Assembly: GCF_009811315.1 (NCBI RefSeq)
Contig: NZ_BLID01000001.1
Span: 868,001 to 932,000, forward strand
Origin: Vibrio atypicus
Lineage (GTDB): Bacteria > Pseudomonadota > Gammaproteobacteria > Enterobacterales > Vibrionaceae
Reading direction: 5' to 3'
Length of the DNA stretch: 64,000 bases
The position numbers and the translations under genes were made by a program. Position 1 is the stretch's first letter. Every line of letters begins with the position of its first letter. Below are positions 9,721-18,604 of the stretch, piece after piece. Below the pieces are notes generated by a model. That model was not told the DNA's origin and searched no databases. It saw only the letters and a list, made by a program, of their open reading frames with translations.

Positions 9721-11188
9721 TTTGCTCTTCCTGTCGCTGGTTTTCTTCGAGTTGTTCCAAAGTGAATGGGAACGAGAGAATGTCTTGATAAATCACTTTA
9801 GGTAATGATTGATTGAGCCCTTTGCGGTGCCATGGGTAAATTTCGATCATTTTCGCCAATACTTGGAAGACGTTGAGTGCTTCATCTCCTTTATCAGCGA
9901 GCAGCAGACCGAGCCGCTCACTGTTTAGACGGGAGAGTAAATCTTGTTTGTTACATAGTGAGTGAGCAATTTCTGCACAGACATCTAAATAGCCAGAATC
10001 CGCGTGTTGAATCATGATTATGGCGTGGTTAGATCGCTTCAGTTCCGTCTTGAATAGGACCAATTGTTCCCACCAATAGGTTTCAGACACCATTTGGCTA
10101 AGGTGTTTTTCCGGGTCGAACTCGTGCTGTCCACGAATGCGATTAATCAGTTTTCTTGCACGCTGTTCCAACTGGCGTTTAGATGCGCGCGCTTTGTCAT
10201 TACTGACTCTTGCGGTTTGCTCACGCAACATTTCAGTGGAGTGCTTACGATATTTTTTAAATGCTTGTAGAGCGACTTTAAATTCACCGCACTCTTCTGC
10301 AACGCGAGATTGCTGGAAGCAGATTTGAGAAAGTAGTTCGCCATTATCAAACGTTGTTGCAGATTGCTCCGCATTTTTGAGAAGCTCAGAGGCTTTTTGC
10401 GGATTTTTTCTGAGTAGCTCCAACCTAGCTCGACTGATGTAAGAGTGGGCTTTCATCCACAGAAGGTCGTGCTTGACCGCCAGCGAGTGCGCCTTGTTAG
10501 TTGCCTCTTCCGCGTCTTCTAAGCGTTCTAATCCAAGTAGTGCTAAACCACGAAAGTCCCAGATCTCCGCCTGCCAAGTATTGTCATGATGATCTTTTAG
10601 TGCTTCAACAGCGCCATCAAGTACGGAAAGCATCTCGACGTAATTATTGAGAAGGTAGTGATCCCAAGCAAGGAGTATACGTGCTTTGCCTTCCAACCAG
10701 TTGACTCTAGTATTATTCGCGACCGTGACGGCCAACTCATGGGTACTTTTGGCAAGTTGATATTCGTGGGTGATACGCCAAACGTTACCAAGGCCAATGA
10801 GAGCCTCAAGCTGTATTTCTACCTCATCGACAAGCGCAGACTGTTCGAGAGCATTAATCCAGAATTGTTGGGCTGAATAATATTTCGCTTGTCCCCAATA
10901 ATGGAGTGCGTGGATGTGCAATATCTCTGGAAGTAGATCGTCGGTGTCTAGCGCATTGAGTTTGCTATGAGCTTCTTTAATGAACCTCAGACCTTTGCGA
11001 TAGTCCATGGTATTCCATGCACAACGAGACATGATGACCAAGCATTGGATTTCACCTTCTGGATAGAGGATCTGTGCAGAGCGGATAGCACATTGTTCAG
11101 CAATCGCACGAACCTTATCAGGCTCTTGTTCGATGCGAGACTTTAGTTGATCTATCTCTATTTCTAACAGTTTTTGGCTTTTATCCAA
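9704..11188 (-). CDS. TPR protein with probable degenerate GGDEF domain
   Basis: A 494-residue protein whose first 330 residues are TPR-like helical repeats similar in arrangement to the next gene. Its C-terminal part aligns by eye with a GGDEF domain. FDPEKHLSQMVSETYW sits where the cyclase has FTDPLTKLHNRRW, and RLNSERLGLLLA sits where the cyclase has RFGGEEFLVIL. The catalytic Gly-Gly-Asp/Glu-Glu-Phe is therefore lost, and it should not make c-di-GMP. It overlaps the active cyclase gene by 17 bases. A regulatory or scaffolding partner role is inference. Confidence 0.8.
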   Translation of the reverse strand: MDKSQKLLEIEIDQLKSRIEQEPDKVRAIAEQCAIRSAQILYPEGEIQCLVIMSRCAWNTMDYRKGLRFIKEAHSKLNALDTDDLLPEILHIHALHYWGQAKYYSAQQFWINALEQSALVDEVEIQLEALIGLGNVWRITHEYQLAKSTHELAVTVANNTRVNWLEGKARILLAWDHYLLNNYVEMLSVLDGAVEALKDHHDNTWQAEIWDFRGLALLGLERLEDAEEATNKAHSLAVKHDLLWMKAHSYISRARLELLRKNPQKASELLKNAEQSATTFDNGELLSQICFQQSRVAEECGEFKVALQAFKKYRKHSTEMLREQTARVSNDKARASKRQLEQRARKLINRIRGQHEFDPEKHLSQMVSETYWWEQLVLFKTELKRSNHAIIMIQHADSGYLDVCAEIAHSLCNKQDLLSRLNSERLGLLLADKGDEALNVFQVLAKMIEIYPWHRKGLNQSLPKVIYQDILSFPFTLEQLEENQRQEEQNGSST

Positions 11189-11314
11189 TGAATCAATCCC
11201 TTACCGCAACACTATTTATAACCCTAATGGTATTATAAGAATAGCCGTTAATTTAACTCTACTAAAAGTATTAAAACTCAAGCGGTTTATGGGCACTCGT
11301 CACATTACTGACAA

Positions 11315-12784
11315 TTATGAAAGCAGCTCTCTAAGTGTCATAGGAGACTGCGTAAGCTCAAGATTCTGTGCCGCTGTCTTACCGCTTTTATCTTGGTAGC
11401 ATAAATTGTGCCACGCGCGGAAGATATCTAGCATCGGCATGAGCCCACCAGGGCGCAGTTTACGACGAGGTTCATTGATAAAGCTTTCAAATAGCGTTTG
11501 AAAGCGTTGTTGATAGAAGGCCGTTTTTTGAATAGATGCCTTACGAAGCCATTGTTTAGGTTGGTTATGTTCTCCGGCGAGGTAACAAATCCCTTTTGAT
11601 GTATTACCTTGGGTACTAATAGCCCAGCGGTCTCGCCACCATCCCATATGTACGATATCGATTTTGTCGATCTCGTTGTCACTCTGCCAGTTTTTGTCTT
11701 CTTCTACGTACATTAAGTCGATATTTTGGCGCTTAATGCGTGGTAAGCAGACACTGAGCGCTGCAGAACGTAAAACCGGGTCTTGTGGCAGAAAGATAGA
11801 GACTTGGCTCTCTTCTTGACACATATCCAATACGTGTAAGAAGTGTGCGTAAGAGGTATACGGAGGACGAATGAGTGCGCCTTTTGATGGGTAGTTAAAG
11901 ACGGACAAATTGCCCATTGGGTCTTCGACATTGCCGCGAGCTAAGATAGTTTGATACTGCTGATCGATTCTTTCTTTCAGGATCGAAGAGGGAGGCGGTA
12001 CCGGCATGTTTGCTTCAGATGAATGTTCGCGTGATACAAAACGCGCTGGGAATTGGTATGGGTCGTGATCGACACTTCCCACTGGCTCTTCTTTAGCAGA
12101 ATAGTTCACGTGCTGGCACAAAATATAGCCACTGTACGCTTCGCCCGTCGCAATCCAAAGCACGCCATTGTTACTTTGTGGTTGCAGTGGGATGTAATGC
12201 GACGCGAATTCGTAGCTTTGCGCATGGTTGACCCATCGAGCATCGAACATGGCCAATTTGCGACGACAACGGCTAGCGATATGATCTAGGTGGTCATAAA
12301 ACGTCTTTGGATTGATCTCTAACTTGCGGCAGATTTCTCTTACGGAGTAACCCATAAAGAGCAAACCAAGTAGGTTTTCTTGGAATTGAAGTTTCTTGTT
12401 AGCCCCAGACCATTTGTCAACAAACGTCGATTGGCAGCATTTACAGCGATAGCGTTGACGATCGCCGCTGTAGCCAAAAGCATGGTAGAGGTGTTTGTGG
12501 GTATGAACAGATAAGCCAAAGTTTTCACACTCGTCATTGCGACAAGCAGGAAGGCCATCACTGTGTAGGTGTCTCAACCGATGAAGTTCGTTAAGAACCT
12601 CTTGGTTGTTAAGTAAGGGGGGGAAAGCGCCACATTCACGGCATACCATCGCAGGTCGCTTAGGGTTCGCGTGTTGCACGATGTAACGATGTGCATCACT
12701 CAATCCAAAGTTGTCACACGCCAATGTTTTACAAAAGTTGAGCTGTAAACCATCCGCTTCCTGAGGCAGTTTGCCAGTTGTCAC
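11315..12784 (-). CDS. zinc-ribbon and HTH protein, transposase-like N-terminus
   Basis: I do not recognise the family by name. Two Cys-rich modules lie in the first 115 residues. One has CKTLACDNFGL then CRECG; the other has CRNDECENFGL then YRCKCCQSTF. Each follows a C-x4-C...C-x2-C pattern, like the InsA zinc ribbons of IS1-type elements. A helix-turn-helix-like stretch follows (YSVREICRKLEINPKTFYDHL, about 145-165). The remaining 300 residues carry no recognisable DDE triad or other catalytic signature. No terminal inverted repeats flank the gene, and it sits in what seems conserved chromosomal context. A domesticated DNA-binding protein is my best guess. Confidence 0.7.
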   Translation of the reverse strand: MTTGKLPQEADGLQLNFCKTLACDNFGLSDAHRYIVQHANPKRPAMVCRECGAFPPLLNNQEVLNELHRLRHLHSDGLPACRNDECENFGLSVHTHKHLYHAFGYSGDRQRYRCKCCQSTFVDKWSGANKKLQFQENLLGLLFMGYSVREICRKLEINPKTFYDHLDHIASRCRRKLAMFDARWVNHAQSYEFASHYIPLQPQSNNGVLWIATGEAYSGYILCQHVNYSAKEEPVGSVDHDPYQFPARFVSREHSSEANMPVPPPSSILKERIDQQYQTILARGNVEDPMGNLSVFNYPSKGALIRPPYTSYAHFLHVLDMCQEESQVSIFLPQDPVLRSAALSVCLPRIKRQNIDLMYVEEDKNWQSDNEIDKIDIVHMGWWRDRWAISTQGNTSKGICYLAGEHNQPKQWLRKASIQKTAFYQQRFQTLFESFINEPRRKLRPGGLMPMLDIFRAWHNLCYQDKSGKTAAQNLELTQSPMTLRELLS

Positions 12785-12846
12785 TATTCTCCCCCTCGGG
12801 ATTATTCAGGCTGCCAAGCAGAGGCTCGGCAGCGATATGGATAAAA

Positions 12847-13557
12847 TTAGATGTTGATTGCTGTTTCTAGAGCAACTTTCATCATATCGTTGAATGATTT
12901 TTGACGCTCTTCAGAACTTAGCTTCTCACCACGGATGATGTGGTCAGATACGGTCAGGATAGTTAGCGCTTTAGCACCAAGGTCTGCTGCAACACCGTAG
13001 ATACCAGCTGCTTCCATATCAACACCTAGGATGCCTAGTTTTTCCATCTTCTCGAAGATGTCAGCTTCAGGTGTGTAGAAAAGGTCTGCAGAGAATACGT
13101 TACCAACTTTTACTGGTACTTCTTGAGCTCGAGCTTGGTTTACAGCTTCTTCTAGTAGGCCGTAATCAGCAATTGCTGCGAAATCGTGGTTGTTGAAACG
13201 GATGCGGTTTACTTTAGAATCCGTTGATGCGCCCATACCGATAACAACGTCCATCAGTTTAACGTCATCACGTACAGCACCACAGCTACCAACACGAATT
13301 ACGTTTTTAACGCCGTATTCTGCAATTAGCTCGTGAACGTAGATACAACATGATGGGATACCCATACCGTGGCCCATAACAGACACTTTCTTACCTTTGT
13401 AAGTACCTGTGTAGCCAAACATGTTACGAACGTCACAAACTTGTTTTACATCATCCAGGAAAGTTTCTGCGATGTATTTAGCACGAAGCGGGTCGCCTGG
13501 CATAAGTACAGTTTCTGCGAAATCACCTGGTTGAGCGTTAATATGTGGGGTTGCCAT
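12847..13557 (-). CDS. deoD: purine nucleoside phosphorylase DeoD
   Basis: Hexameric bacterial-type purine nucleoside phosphorylase, splitting (deoxy)purine nucleosides with phosphate for salvage. 236 residues, normal length. It opens with [20 protein letters not shown] and has the phosphate-binding [11 protein letters not shown] and the signatures VGSCGAV and [13 protein letters not shown] contains the catalytic Asp. Here it stands alone, without deoA, deoB or deoC. The upstream region holds an inverted repeat (13739-13763) that might be a nucleoside-responsive operator. Confidence 0.97.
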   Translation of the reverse strand: MATPHINAQPGDFAETVLMPGDPLRAKYIAETFLDDVKQVCDVRNMFGYTGTYKGKKVSVMGHGMGIPSCCIYVHELIAEYGVKNVIRVGSCGAVRDDVKLMDVVIGMGASTDSKVNRIRFNNHDFAAIADYGLLEEAVNQARAQEVPVKVGNVFSADLFYTPEADIFEKMEKLGILGVDMEAAGIYGVAADLGAKALTILTVSDHIIRGEKLSSEERQKSFNDMMKVALETAINI

Positions 13558-13738
13558 AGTTGTTACTCCAAGTTTATTGGTTAGTCAGAATGCTGATTAC
13601 CAATTTTGTTGATTCTGTTTAATCTGTTGAGGCAATACTAGCTAGATAAGCCCATTGACCATGAGAAGTATGTCACAAAAGTAGCCTGATGCACGGCTTT
13701 AGTGACTATTGATAACGTTTTTTGTTGAAAGTGGTAAT

Positions 13739-13763
13739 GCAATCGATTCGGAAAAACGATTGC
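13739..13763. promoter_or_regulatory. inverted repeat, candidate operator
   Basis: GCAATCG and CGATTGC are separated by 11 bases, with imperfect extension outward. It lies about 180 bases upstream of deoD. It could be a CytR/DeoR-like site, but I cannot match a consensus. Confidence 0.35.
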
Positions 13764-13812
13764 TTACTCAAAGTGATCGAAATATTTATTATTGTCGTAC
13801 TCAAAGGTGACG

Positions 13813-13835
13813 TGTACAAAAATATATTTTGTATA
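13813..13835 (+). promoter_or_regulatory. operator copy 1, TRTACAA-N9-TTGTAYA
   Basis: TGTACAA, nine bases, TTGTATA. The same arrangement recurs 47 bases downstream. It resembles the T(G/A)TACA...TGTA(C/T)A site I recall for class II LitR (PplR) MerR proteins of Pseudomonas putida, although I remember a hexamer spacing of 12 and it is 11 here. The MerR-family gene of this operon is the obvious candidate to bind it. Confidence 0.65.
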
Positions 13836-13859
13836 AGTAATGAAAAAGATGCTAATACT

Positions 13860-13882
13860 TATACAAATTAAAATCTTGTACA
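13860..13882 (+). promoter_or_regulatory. operator copy 2, TRTACAA-N9-TTGTAYA
   Basis: TATACAA, nine bases, TTGTACA, ending 21 bases before the YbgA-like start codon. Identical spacing to copy 1. Together the two sites should overlap the promoter, so binding would repress the operon. Confidence 0.65.
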
Positions 13883-13903
13883 GCTACTTTAGAGGACTGA
13901 ACA

Positions 13904-14854
13904 ATGAACAATGAAATTAAGATTGGAGTGAGTGCTTGTGTGGTTGGTGAGCAAGTACGGTTCGACTCCGGACACAAGCAGAGTAAATTTGTCGTTAAAG
14001 AACTTTCTCCCTACTTTGAGTTTGTTTCAGTTTGTCCTGAAGTGGGTATGGGTATGCCTGTACCCCGACCAACGATTCGTTTGATGTCTAACGAAGAACG
14101 TATCGAACTTGTTGAAACAAAGCAGAACTCAATTCGTCATACTGATGCCATGCTCGAATATTCAAGAAGCAAGGTAGAACAGCTCAGTGACGAAGAGCTG
14201 TGTGGTTACATTGTGTGTGCCAAATCACCAACCTGTGGAATGGAGCGGGTGAAAGTCTACACGGAGAAAGGGGCTGAAAATATCGGTATTGGTCTTTATA
14301 CCGCTGAGTTAATGAAGCAAATGCCTTGGCTTCCTATTGAAGAAGATGGGCGATTGAATGATCCGGTGCTCAAAGAGAATTTCATTACTCGTATCTACAC
14401 TTTGCACGACTTCTATCAATCGGTGGGTAAAAATATCACTCGAGGCGCGATTGTTGAATTTCACTCTCGCTATAAGTTAACCCTAATGGCGCACCACCCT
14501 GTATCGTACAAAGAACTTGGGCGTTTGGTTGCCAATATTAAAGAGTACGATTTGCAAGAGTTTTTCCAGCTGTATCGCTTAGGGTTAATGAAGGCAATGG
14601 CCCACAGAGCGAGTCGAAAGAACAACACCAATGTACTAATGCACCTACAAGGTTACTTTAAGCGTGATTTAAATCGAGAAAGCAAAGCAGAGCTCCGCCA
14701 AGTGATTGATGATTACCGCGTGGGGTTATTGCCTTTGCTAGCGCCGCTAACCTTGATACGACACTATTTATCTAGTCATCCAGACAGTTATTTACAACAA
14801 CAAAAATTTTTCCAACCTTATCCTCAGGAGCTGCGGTTACGTTATGGATTGTGA
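13904..14854 (+). CDS. YbgA-like protein, DUF523 plus DUF1722
   Basis: A 316-residue two-domain protein. The N-terminal DUF523 domain (about 1-150) has SACVVGEQVRFD, CPEVGMGMPVPRPTIRL and SPTCGMERV. These three conserved Cys regions resemble TudS-type thiouracil desulfurases that hold an iron-sulfur cluster. The C-terminal DUF1722 domain (about 190-310) is YbgA-like (FHSRYKLTLMAHHPVSYKEL). E. coli ybgA also sits beside phr, so a role linked to photolyase or UV damage is suggested by context only. First gene of a four-gene operon, with 11-base overlap to the MerR gene. Confidence 0.9.
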   Translation: MNNEIKIGVSACVVGEQVRFDSGHKQSKFVVKELSPYFEFVSVCPEVGMGMPVPRPTIRLMSNEERIELVETKQNSIRHTDAMLEYSRSKVEQLSDEELCGYIVCAKSPTCGMERVKVYTEKGAENIGIGLYTAELMKQMPWLPIEEDGRLNDPVLKENFITRIYTLHDFYQSVGKNITRGAIVEFHSRYKLTLMAHHPVSYKELGRLVANIKEYDLQEFFQLYRLGLMKAMAHRASRKNNTNVLMHLQGYFKRDLNRESKAELRQVIDDYRVGLLPLLAPLTLIRHYLSSHPDSYLQQQKFFQPYPQELRLRYGL

Positions 14855-15638
14855 GAAGAAGTATTATGCGATCAGAGAAGTGTCAGAAGCCACTGGGGTA
14901 AAGCCTGTAACGCTGAGAGCTTGGCAAAGGCGTTATAATTTAATCCAGCCGCAGAGAACAGAGAAAGGCCACCGTCTATATAGTGATGAAGATATAGAGA
15001 CCATACGCCTTGTACAAACGTGGCTAAATAAAGGCGTCTCGATTGGTAAGGTGAAGGGGCTATTGCGGGCTGAAAATGATGAGCTCACATCACAAGATAT
15101 AGTGAATTCTCAACTTGAAGAGGTAGAGCCACTGTTAACTGCTTTATCTCGTCTGCACAAACCGCAGGCAGAGTCTGTGATTCATGCTGTAGTCAAAGAG
15201 TACCCGTTAGAGGTGGTGATCAAACAGTTCGTTCGGCCTGCAATGTCGTCATTAAGGTTGGTTAAACGAAGCCAACAGTCTCTGCAAATGTCTCTGTTTA
15301 TCGGATTACTTGTCAGCAAGTTGGAATCTATTATTGACGCTGAAAACAAGGCGGCACACCTTGGGCAATGTATGTTACTGAATATGGACAACGATAGAGA
15401 TATCGACGGCCGTCTTTGGGCAGCGACGCTATCAGAAGATGGCTGGAGCGTGGCCATATTAGACAACATTGATGACCTTGCTGGTCTGGTAAAGTTTGAG
15501 CTAACAGGACTTTATTCGTCGATTGCTATTTATAGTTCTCGTCCTATTGGCGAACAGCAATACCTTGAAATTGAGCAGTTAAAGCAGCAATTTGATGGTG
15601 AAGTTTTGTTGTGTGACTTGTTGAACTCAGGAACCTGA
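14844..15638 (+). CDS. MerR-family regulator, LitR-like, no cobalamin motif
   Basis: 264-residue transcription factor. The N-terminal winged helix is clear (YYAIREVSEATGVKPVTLRA, then WQRRYNLIQPQR and GHRLYSDEDI). The C-terminal 180 residues correspond in length to the region that carries helical and B12-binding domains in CarH/LitR. I do not find the ExxH...DxHxxG cobalamin signature, which fits class II LitR proteins that rely on a separate photosensor. It lies between the YbgA-like and photolyase genes and behind two matching operators, so autoregulation and light control are likely but not shown. Confidence 0.85.
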   Translation: MDCEKKYYAIREVSEATGVKPVTLRAWQRRYNLIQPQRTEKGHRLYSDEDIETIRLVQTWLNKGVSIGKVKGLLRAENDELTSQDIVNSQLEEVEPLLTALSRLHKPQAESVIHAVVKEYPLEVVIKQFVRPAMSSLRLVKRSQQSLQMSLFIGLLVSKLESIIDAENKAAHLGQCMLLNMDNDRDIDGRLWAATLSEDGWSVAILDNIDDLAGLVKFELTGLYSSIAIYSSRPIGEQQYLEIEQLKQQFDGEVLLCDLLNSGT

Positions 15639-15643
15639 CCGTT

Positions 15644-17068
15644 ATGAGGCTTATTTGGTTTCGACGAGATCTGCGAGTCGACGACAACACCGCGTTGATT
15701 TCAGCCATTGAATCTGGTGAGCGTGTTGTGGCTGCTTTTATTGCTACGCCTGAAACTTGGCGCGAGCATCATCTTGCACCGATACAAGCCGATCTCATCT
15801 ATCGTCGATTATTTTGTTTAAAAGCAGAGCTAGAGCAACTTAACATTCCGCTATTGTATGCAGAAGTCGATGATTACGCTTCGAGCGCGATTCAGATTTC
15901 TGATTGGGTTGATTGCTTGCAAATCACAGCTGTTCATCTTAACAAAGAGTATGAATGGGATGAGATCCAGCGAGACAATCATCTTGAATTACTGCTTTCT
16001 AATAGCAACATCGCTTTGCATCGCCATGATGATAAATGCCACTTGGCTCCGGGCGATGTGGTTAACCAGAAAGGCGATTACTTTAAAGTCTTTACGCCAT
16101 TTAAAAAGGCGTACCTGAAAGCTATGCAGACAACGCCTTTACACGTACGTAAAGCCAAGGCGGTGACTGTTCCTATGGTTGATTTACCCAGCAAAGATAC
16201 TTTTGGGGAGCACTCTGCATTTTCATATCCGCGTATTTCAAGTGAGGAGTTCGCGGTAGATAGCACATCCATCATCAGGCGCTTACGTTCGTTTGTACAA
16301 GATGGTGTCGACGACTATAAGCAGCAAAGAGATTTCCCAGCGGTATCGGGAACAAGTGGCTTATCTCCCTATTTGGCGATTGGCGCATTATCGGCTAGGC
16401 AGTGTTTGGCTCGTGTGGAGTATCAACAAATACAACCGTTAAGTGCAGGGAGGGAGACTTGGCAAAGTGAATTGATTTGGCGTGAGTTTTATCAACACCT
16501 GCTTCATTTTGAACCCAAGCTAAGCAAAGGTCGCTGTTTTCTCTCTTGGGGAGAGAGGCTAATGTGGCCAAATCGCGATGAGTACATTACAGCTTGGAAG
16601 GAAGGCAAGACAGGTTACCCAATTGTTGATGCAGCAATGCGCCAGTTGAACCAAACAGGCTGGATGCATAACCGTCTTAGAATGATTGTTGCGAGTTTCT
16701 TGATTAAAGATCTTCATGTTGATTGGCGTATTGGTGAAGCTTACTTCATGAGTAAACTGATTGATGGTGAATATGCTGCAAACAATGGAGGTTGGCAATG
16801 GTGTGCATCAACGGGGTGCGACGGCCAGCCTTATTTTCGCATCTTTAATCCTACGACACAGGGAGAGCGATTTGATCCTAGTGGTGACTTTGTTCGCCGC
16901 TGGATACCGGAACTGGCCGATGTACCTGCGAAGTATATTCATCAACCAATGAAGTGGAATCGTGTAAAAGAGGCGTCATATCCGTCGCCAATAGTTGATC
17001 ACAAGGTTCAAAGAGAGATAACCTTAGCCAATTACAAAGATGCTAAGGATATTATGAATGCTACGTAA
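15644..17068 (+). CDS. phrB: deoxyribodipyrimidine photolyase
   Basis: DNA repair enzyme using FAD and light to split cyclobutane pyrimidine dimers. 474 residues, typical of class I CPD photolyases. The N-terminal alpha/beta antenna domain opens with MRLIWFRRDLRVDDNTAL. The C-terminal FAD domain has WQSELIWREFYQHLLHFEP, GYPIVDAAMRQLNQTGWMHN and GGWQWCASTGCD, including the Trp residues used for electron transfer. It starts 5 bases after the MerR stop and overlaps the next gene by 11 bases. Confidence 0.96.
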   Translation: MRLIWFRRDLRVDDNTALISAIESGERVVAAFIATPETWREHHLAPIQADLIYRRLFCLKAELEQLNIPLLYAEVDDYASSAIQISDWVDCLQITAVHLNKEYEWDEIQRDNHLELLLSNSNIALHRHDDKCHLAPGDVVNQKGDYFKVFTPFKKAYLKAMQTTPLHVRKAKAVTVPMVDLPSKDTFGEHSAFSYPRISSEEFAVDSTSIIRRLRSFVQDGVDDYKQQRDFPAVSGTSGLSPYLAIGALSARQCLARVEYQQIQPLSAGRETWQSELIWREFYQHLLHFEPKLSKGRCFLSWGERLMWPNRDEYITAWKEGKTGYPIVDAAMRQLNQTGWMHNRLRMIVASFLIKDLHVDWRIGEAYFMSKLIDGEYAANNGGWQWCASTGCDGQPYFRIFNPTTQGERFDPSGDFVRRWIPELADVPAKYIHQPMKWNRVKEASYPSPIVDHKVQREITLANYKDAKDIMNAT

Positions 17069-17969
17069 ACTCATTGCGCTGAGCTGCTGTTTTACTTTTC
17101 AAGCTTTTGCAGCTAGCTATGAGCTCCCGCCCGAGGGCAGCAATATTGTAGGACGTACGCAGTATCACCAAGTGGATGAAGGAGAGACGCTTGCGGAGAT
17201 TGCTAAGCAATATGATGTAGGTTTTCTTTCTTTGATGGCTGCGAATAAAGGGGTTGATCCTTTTCTGCCGCAAGCGGGCTATGTACTAACGATACCCACT
17301 CAGATCATTCTTCCTCATGTTGAGCGTGAAGGTGTCGTAATTAATTTGGCTGAATTGCGTTTATATTACTTTCAGCCAGATTCGAACTTAGTGCATATTT
17401 TCCCTGTCGGAATTGGTCGTGTAGGGCGCGATACGCCAGAAATGACCACGACCATTAGCCAGAAACGTCCGAATCCGACTTGGACTCCGCCAGCATCGAT
17501 TCGTAAAGAGTATTTGGCAAAAGGTATTGAGCTACCCGCGGTTGTACCTGCCGGACCAGAAAATCCACTTGGTGAATATGCACTGCGCCTAGCCTATGGT
17601 GCGGGTGATTATCTGATTCATGGTACGAACAAAGATTTCGGTATCGGTCTTCGGGTGAGTTCTGGTTGTATTCGAATGGATCCGAAAGACATTGATTGGC
17701 TATTTCCGAAGGTGACACTCGGTGAAAAAGTAAGAGTGATCAATGAACCAATTAAAGTGTCGTTAGAACCGGATCGTAGTGTCTTTGTTGAAGCTCATGA
17801 ACCTTTGACACGCAGTGACGGCTCGAAGAAAAGCTTAGCGCTTCCACAAGAACTGAGTTGGTGGTTGGAAGAGTTTGATCATTCGGATGTTAAAGCAAAA
17901 GCGGTGATTCTGGCTCAAAACGGAGTGCCTGTAGAGATTGTGGCCCCGACATTTATAGACGAAATTTAA
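17058..17969 (+). CDS. L,D-transpeptidase (YcfS/ErfK family)
   Basis: Periplasmic peptidoglycan enzyme that forms L,D cross-links or attaches Braun lipoprotein to meso-diaminopimelate. A signal peptide (about 1-19) ends at AFAASYE, followed by a LysM-like motif (HQVDEGETLAEIAKQYD, about 35-80) and the YkuD domain with catalytic motif HGTNKDFGIG then SSGCIRM, the Cys nucleophile near residue 205. 303 residues, normal for this class. It overlaps phrB by 11 bases and converges on an Lpp-like gene only 66 bases away, suggesting that lipoprotein is its substrate. Confidence 0.93.
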   Translation: MLRKLIALSCCFTFQAFAASYELPPEGSNIVGRTQYHQVDEGETLAEIAKQYDVGFLSLMAANKGVDPFLPQAGYVLTIPTQIILPHVEREGVVINLAELRLYYFQPDSNLVHIFPVGIGRVGRDTPEMTTTISQKRPNPTWTPPASIRKEYLAKGIELPAVVPAGPENPLGEYALRLAYGAGDYLIHGTNKDFGIGLRVSSGCIRMDPKDIDWLFPKVTLGEKVRVINEPIKVSLEPDRSVFVEAHEPLTRSDGSKKSLALPQELSWWLEEFDHSDVKAKAVILAQNGVPVEIVAPTFIDEI

Positions 17970-17986
17970 CGTTTAGATTATTAAAA

Positions 17987-18018
17987 AAGAAAGGGTCTGC
18001 ATTTGCAGACCCTTTCTT
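17987..18018. terminator. bidirectional terminator between ldt and lpp
   Basis: The stem AAGAAAGGGTCTGC / GCAGACCCTTTCTT with an ATTT loop is flanked by A and T runs, between convergent genes. Confidence 0.9.
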
Positions 18019-18035
18019 ATAGAAGGCGGACGTAA

Positions 18036-18284
18036 TTACTTAGTGTAAGACTGAGCAATGTTGTCGATGCGCTCGTTTGCACGTGCTGCTTCTTCTTGAG
18101 CTGACATAGCTGCATCACCAGACTTACGAACTTCAGATTGAAGAGCTTGAACGTCTTGGCTTAGTTGGCTAACCTGGTTGCTTAGCTCATCCATTTTAGC
18201 TGTAGTTGCTTCATCTGGACCTGAAGCACAACCAGCTAGTAATAGTACAGAAGACGCTGCAGCTGCGATCAACATTTTGTTCAT
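18036..18284 (-). CDS. lpp: Lpp-like murein lipoprotein
   Basis: 82-residue outer-membrane lipoprotein. The signal peptide ends in the lipobox LLAGC (Cys near residue 19). The mature part is a continuous heptad coiled coil (MDELSNQVSQLSQDVQALQS) ending in SYTK. The C-terminal Lys is the residue linked to peptidoglycan in E. coli Lpp. The start at 18284 is chosen because AAGGAG sits 7 bases upstream and the signal peptide begins there. It converges with the L,D-transpeptidase that could attach it. Confidence 0.93.
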   Translation of the reverse strand: MNKMLIAAAASSVLLLAGCASGPDEATTAKMDELSNQVSQLSQDVQALQSEVRKSGDAAMSAQEEAARANERIDNIAQSYTK

Positions 18285-18604
18285 AATTGAACTCCTTGCA
18301 TAATAAGTATCAATAAATTGTCCTATACCTTCTATTGCGTATAGTGACGAGGATAGTGTAGTGCTTATTCTATTCTTCCAAAAGCAGTATAAAGTCAAAA
18401 AAATCCAAAAAATTAAGTAATTATCGAATAAGTAGACCTATGTCTCATCAGTGAGAGAAATGGTTGCACAATAAACCGTCATTAAATCAAGCGCAAATAG
18501 GCCATGATTCTTATATTTTCTGTGATCACTATCTACTTTGGACAAATGTAGGTATCATAGCCTGTTTTTAATTTTTTATGTTCCAGCTGGTTAAAACATA
18601 GCCA
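18285..18604. other. intergenic region between lpp and helicase gene
   Basis: 320 AT-rich bases between divergent genes. It must carry the lpp promoter (a TTGACT with A/T-rich sequence downstream lies near 18390 on the minus strand) and the helicase promoter. I find no other gene. Confidence 0.45.

Larger units (their letters stand above)
13558..13903. other. regulatory region between deoD and the photolyase operon
   Basis: 346 bases between divergent genes. It holds one inverted repeat nearer deoD and two matching TRTACAA-N9-TTGTAYA sites nearer the photolyase operon, listed separately. I see no small gene here. Confidence 0.6.

Noticed and set aside
11315..12784. Insertion sequence
   Set aside because: The N-terminus is transposase-like, but there is no DDE triad and I see no terminal inverted repeats or target duplication.
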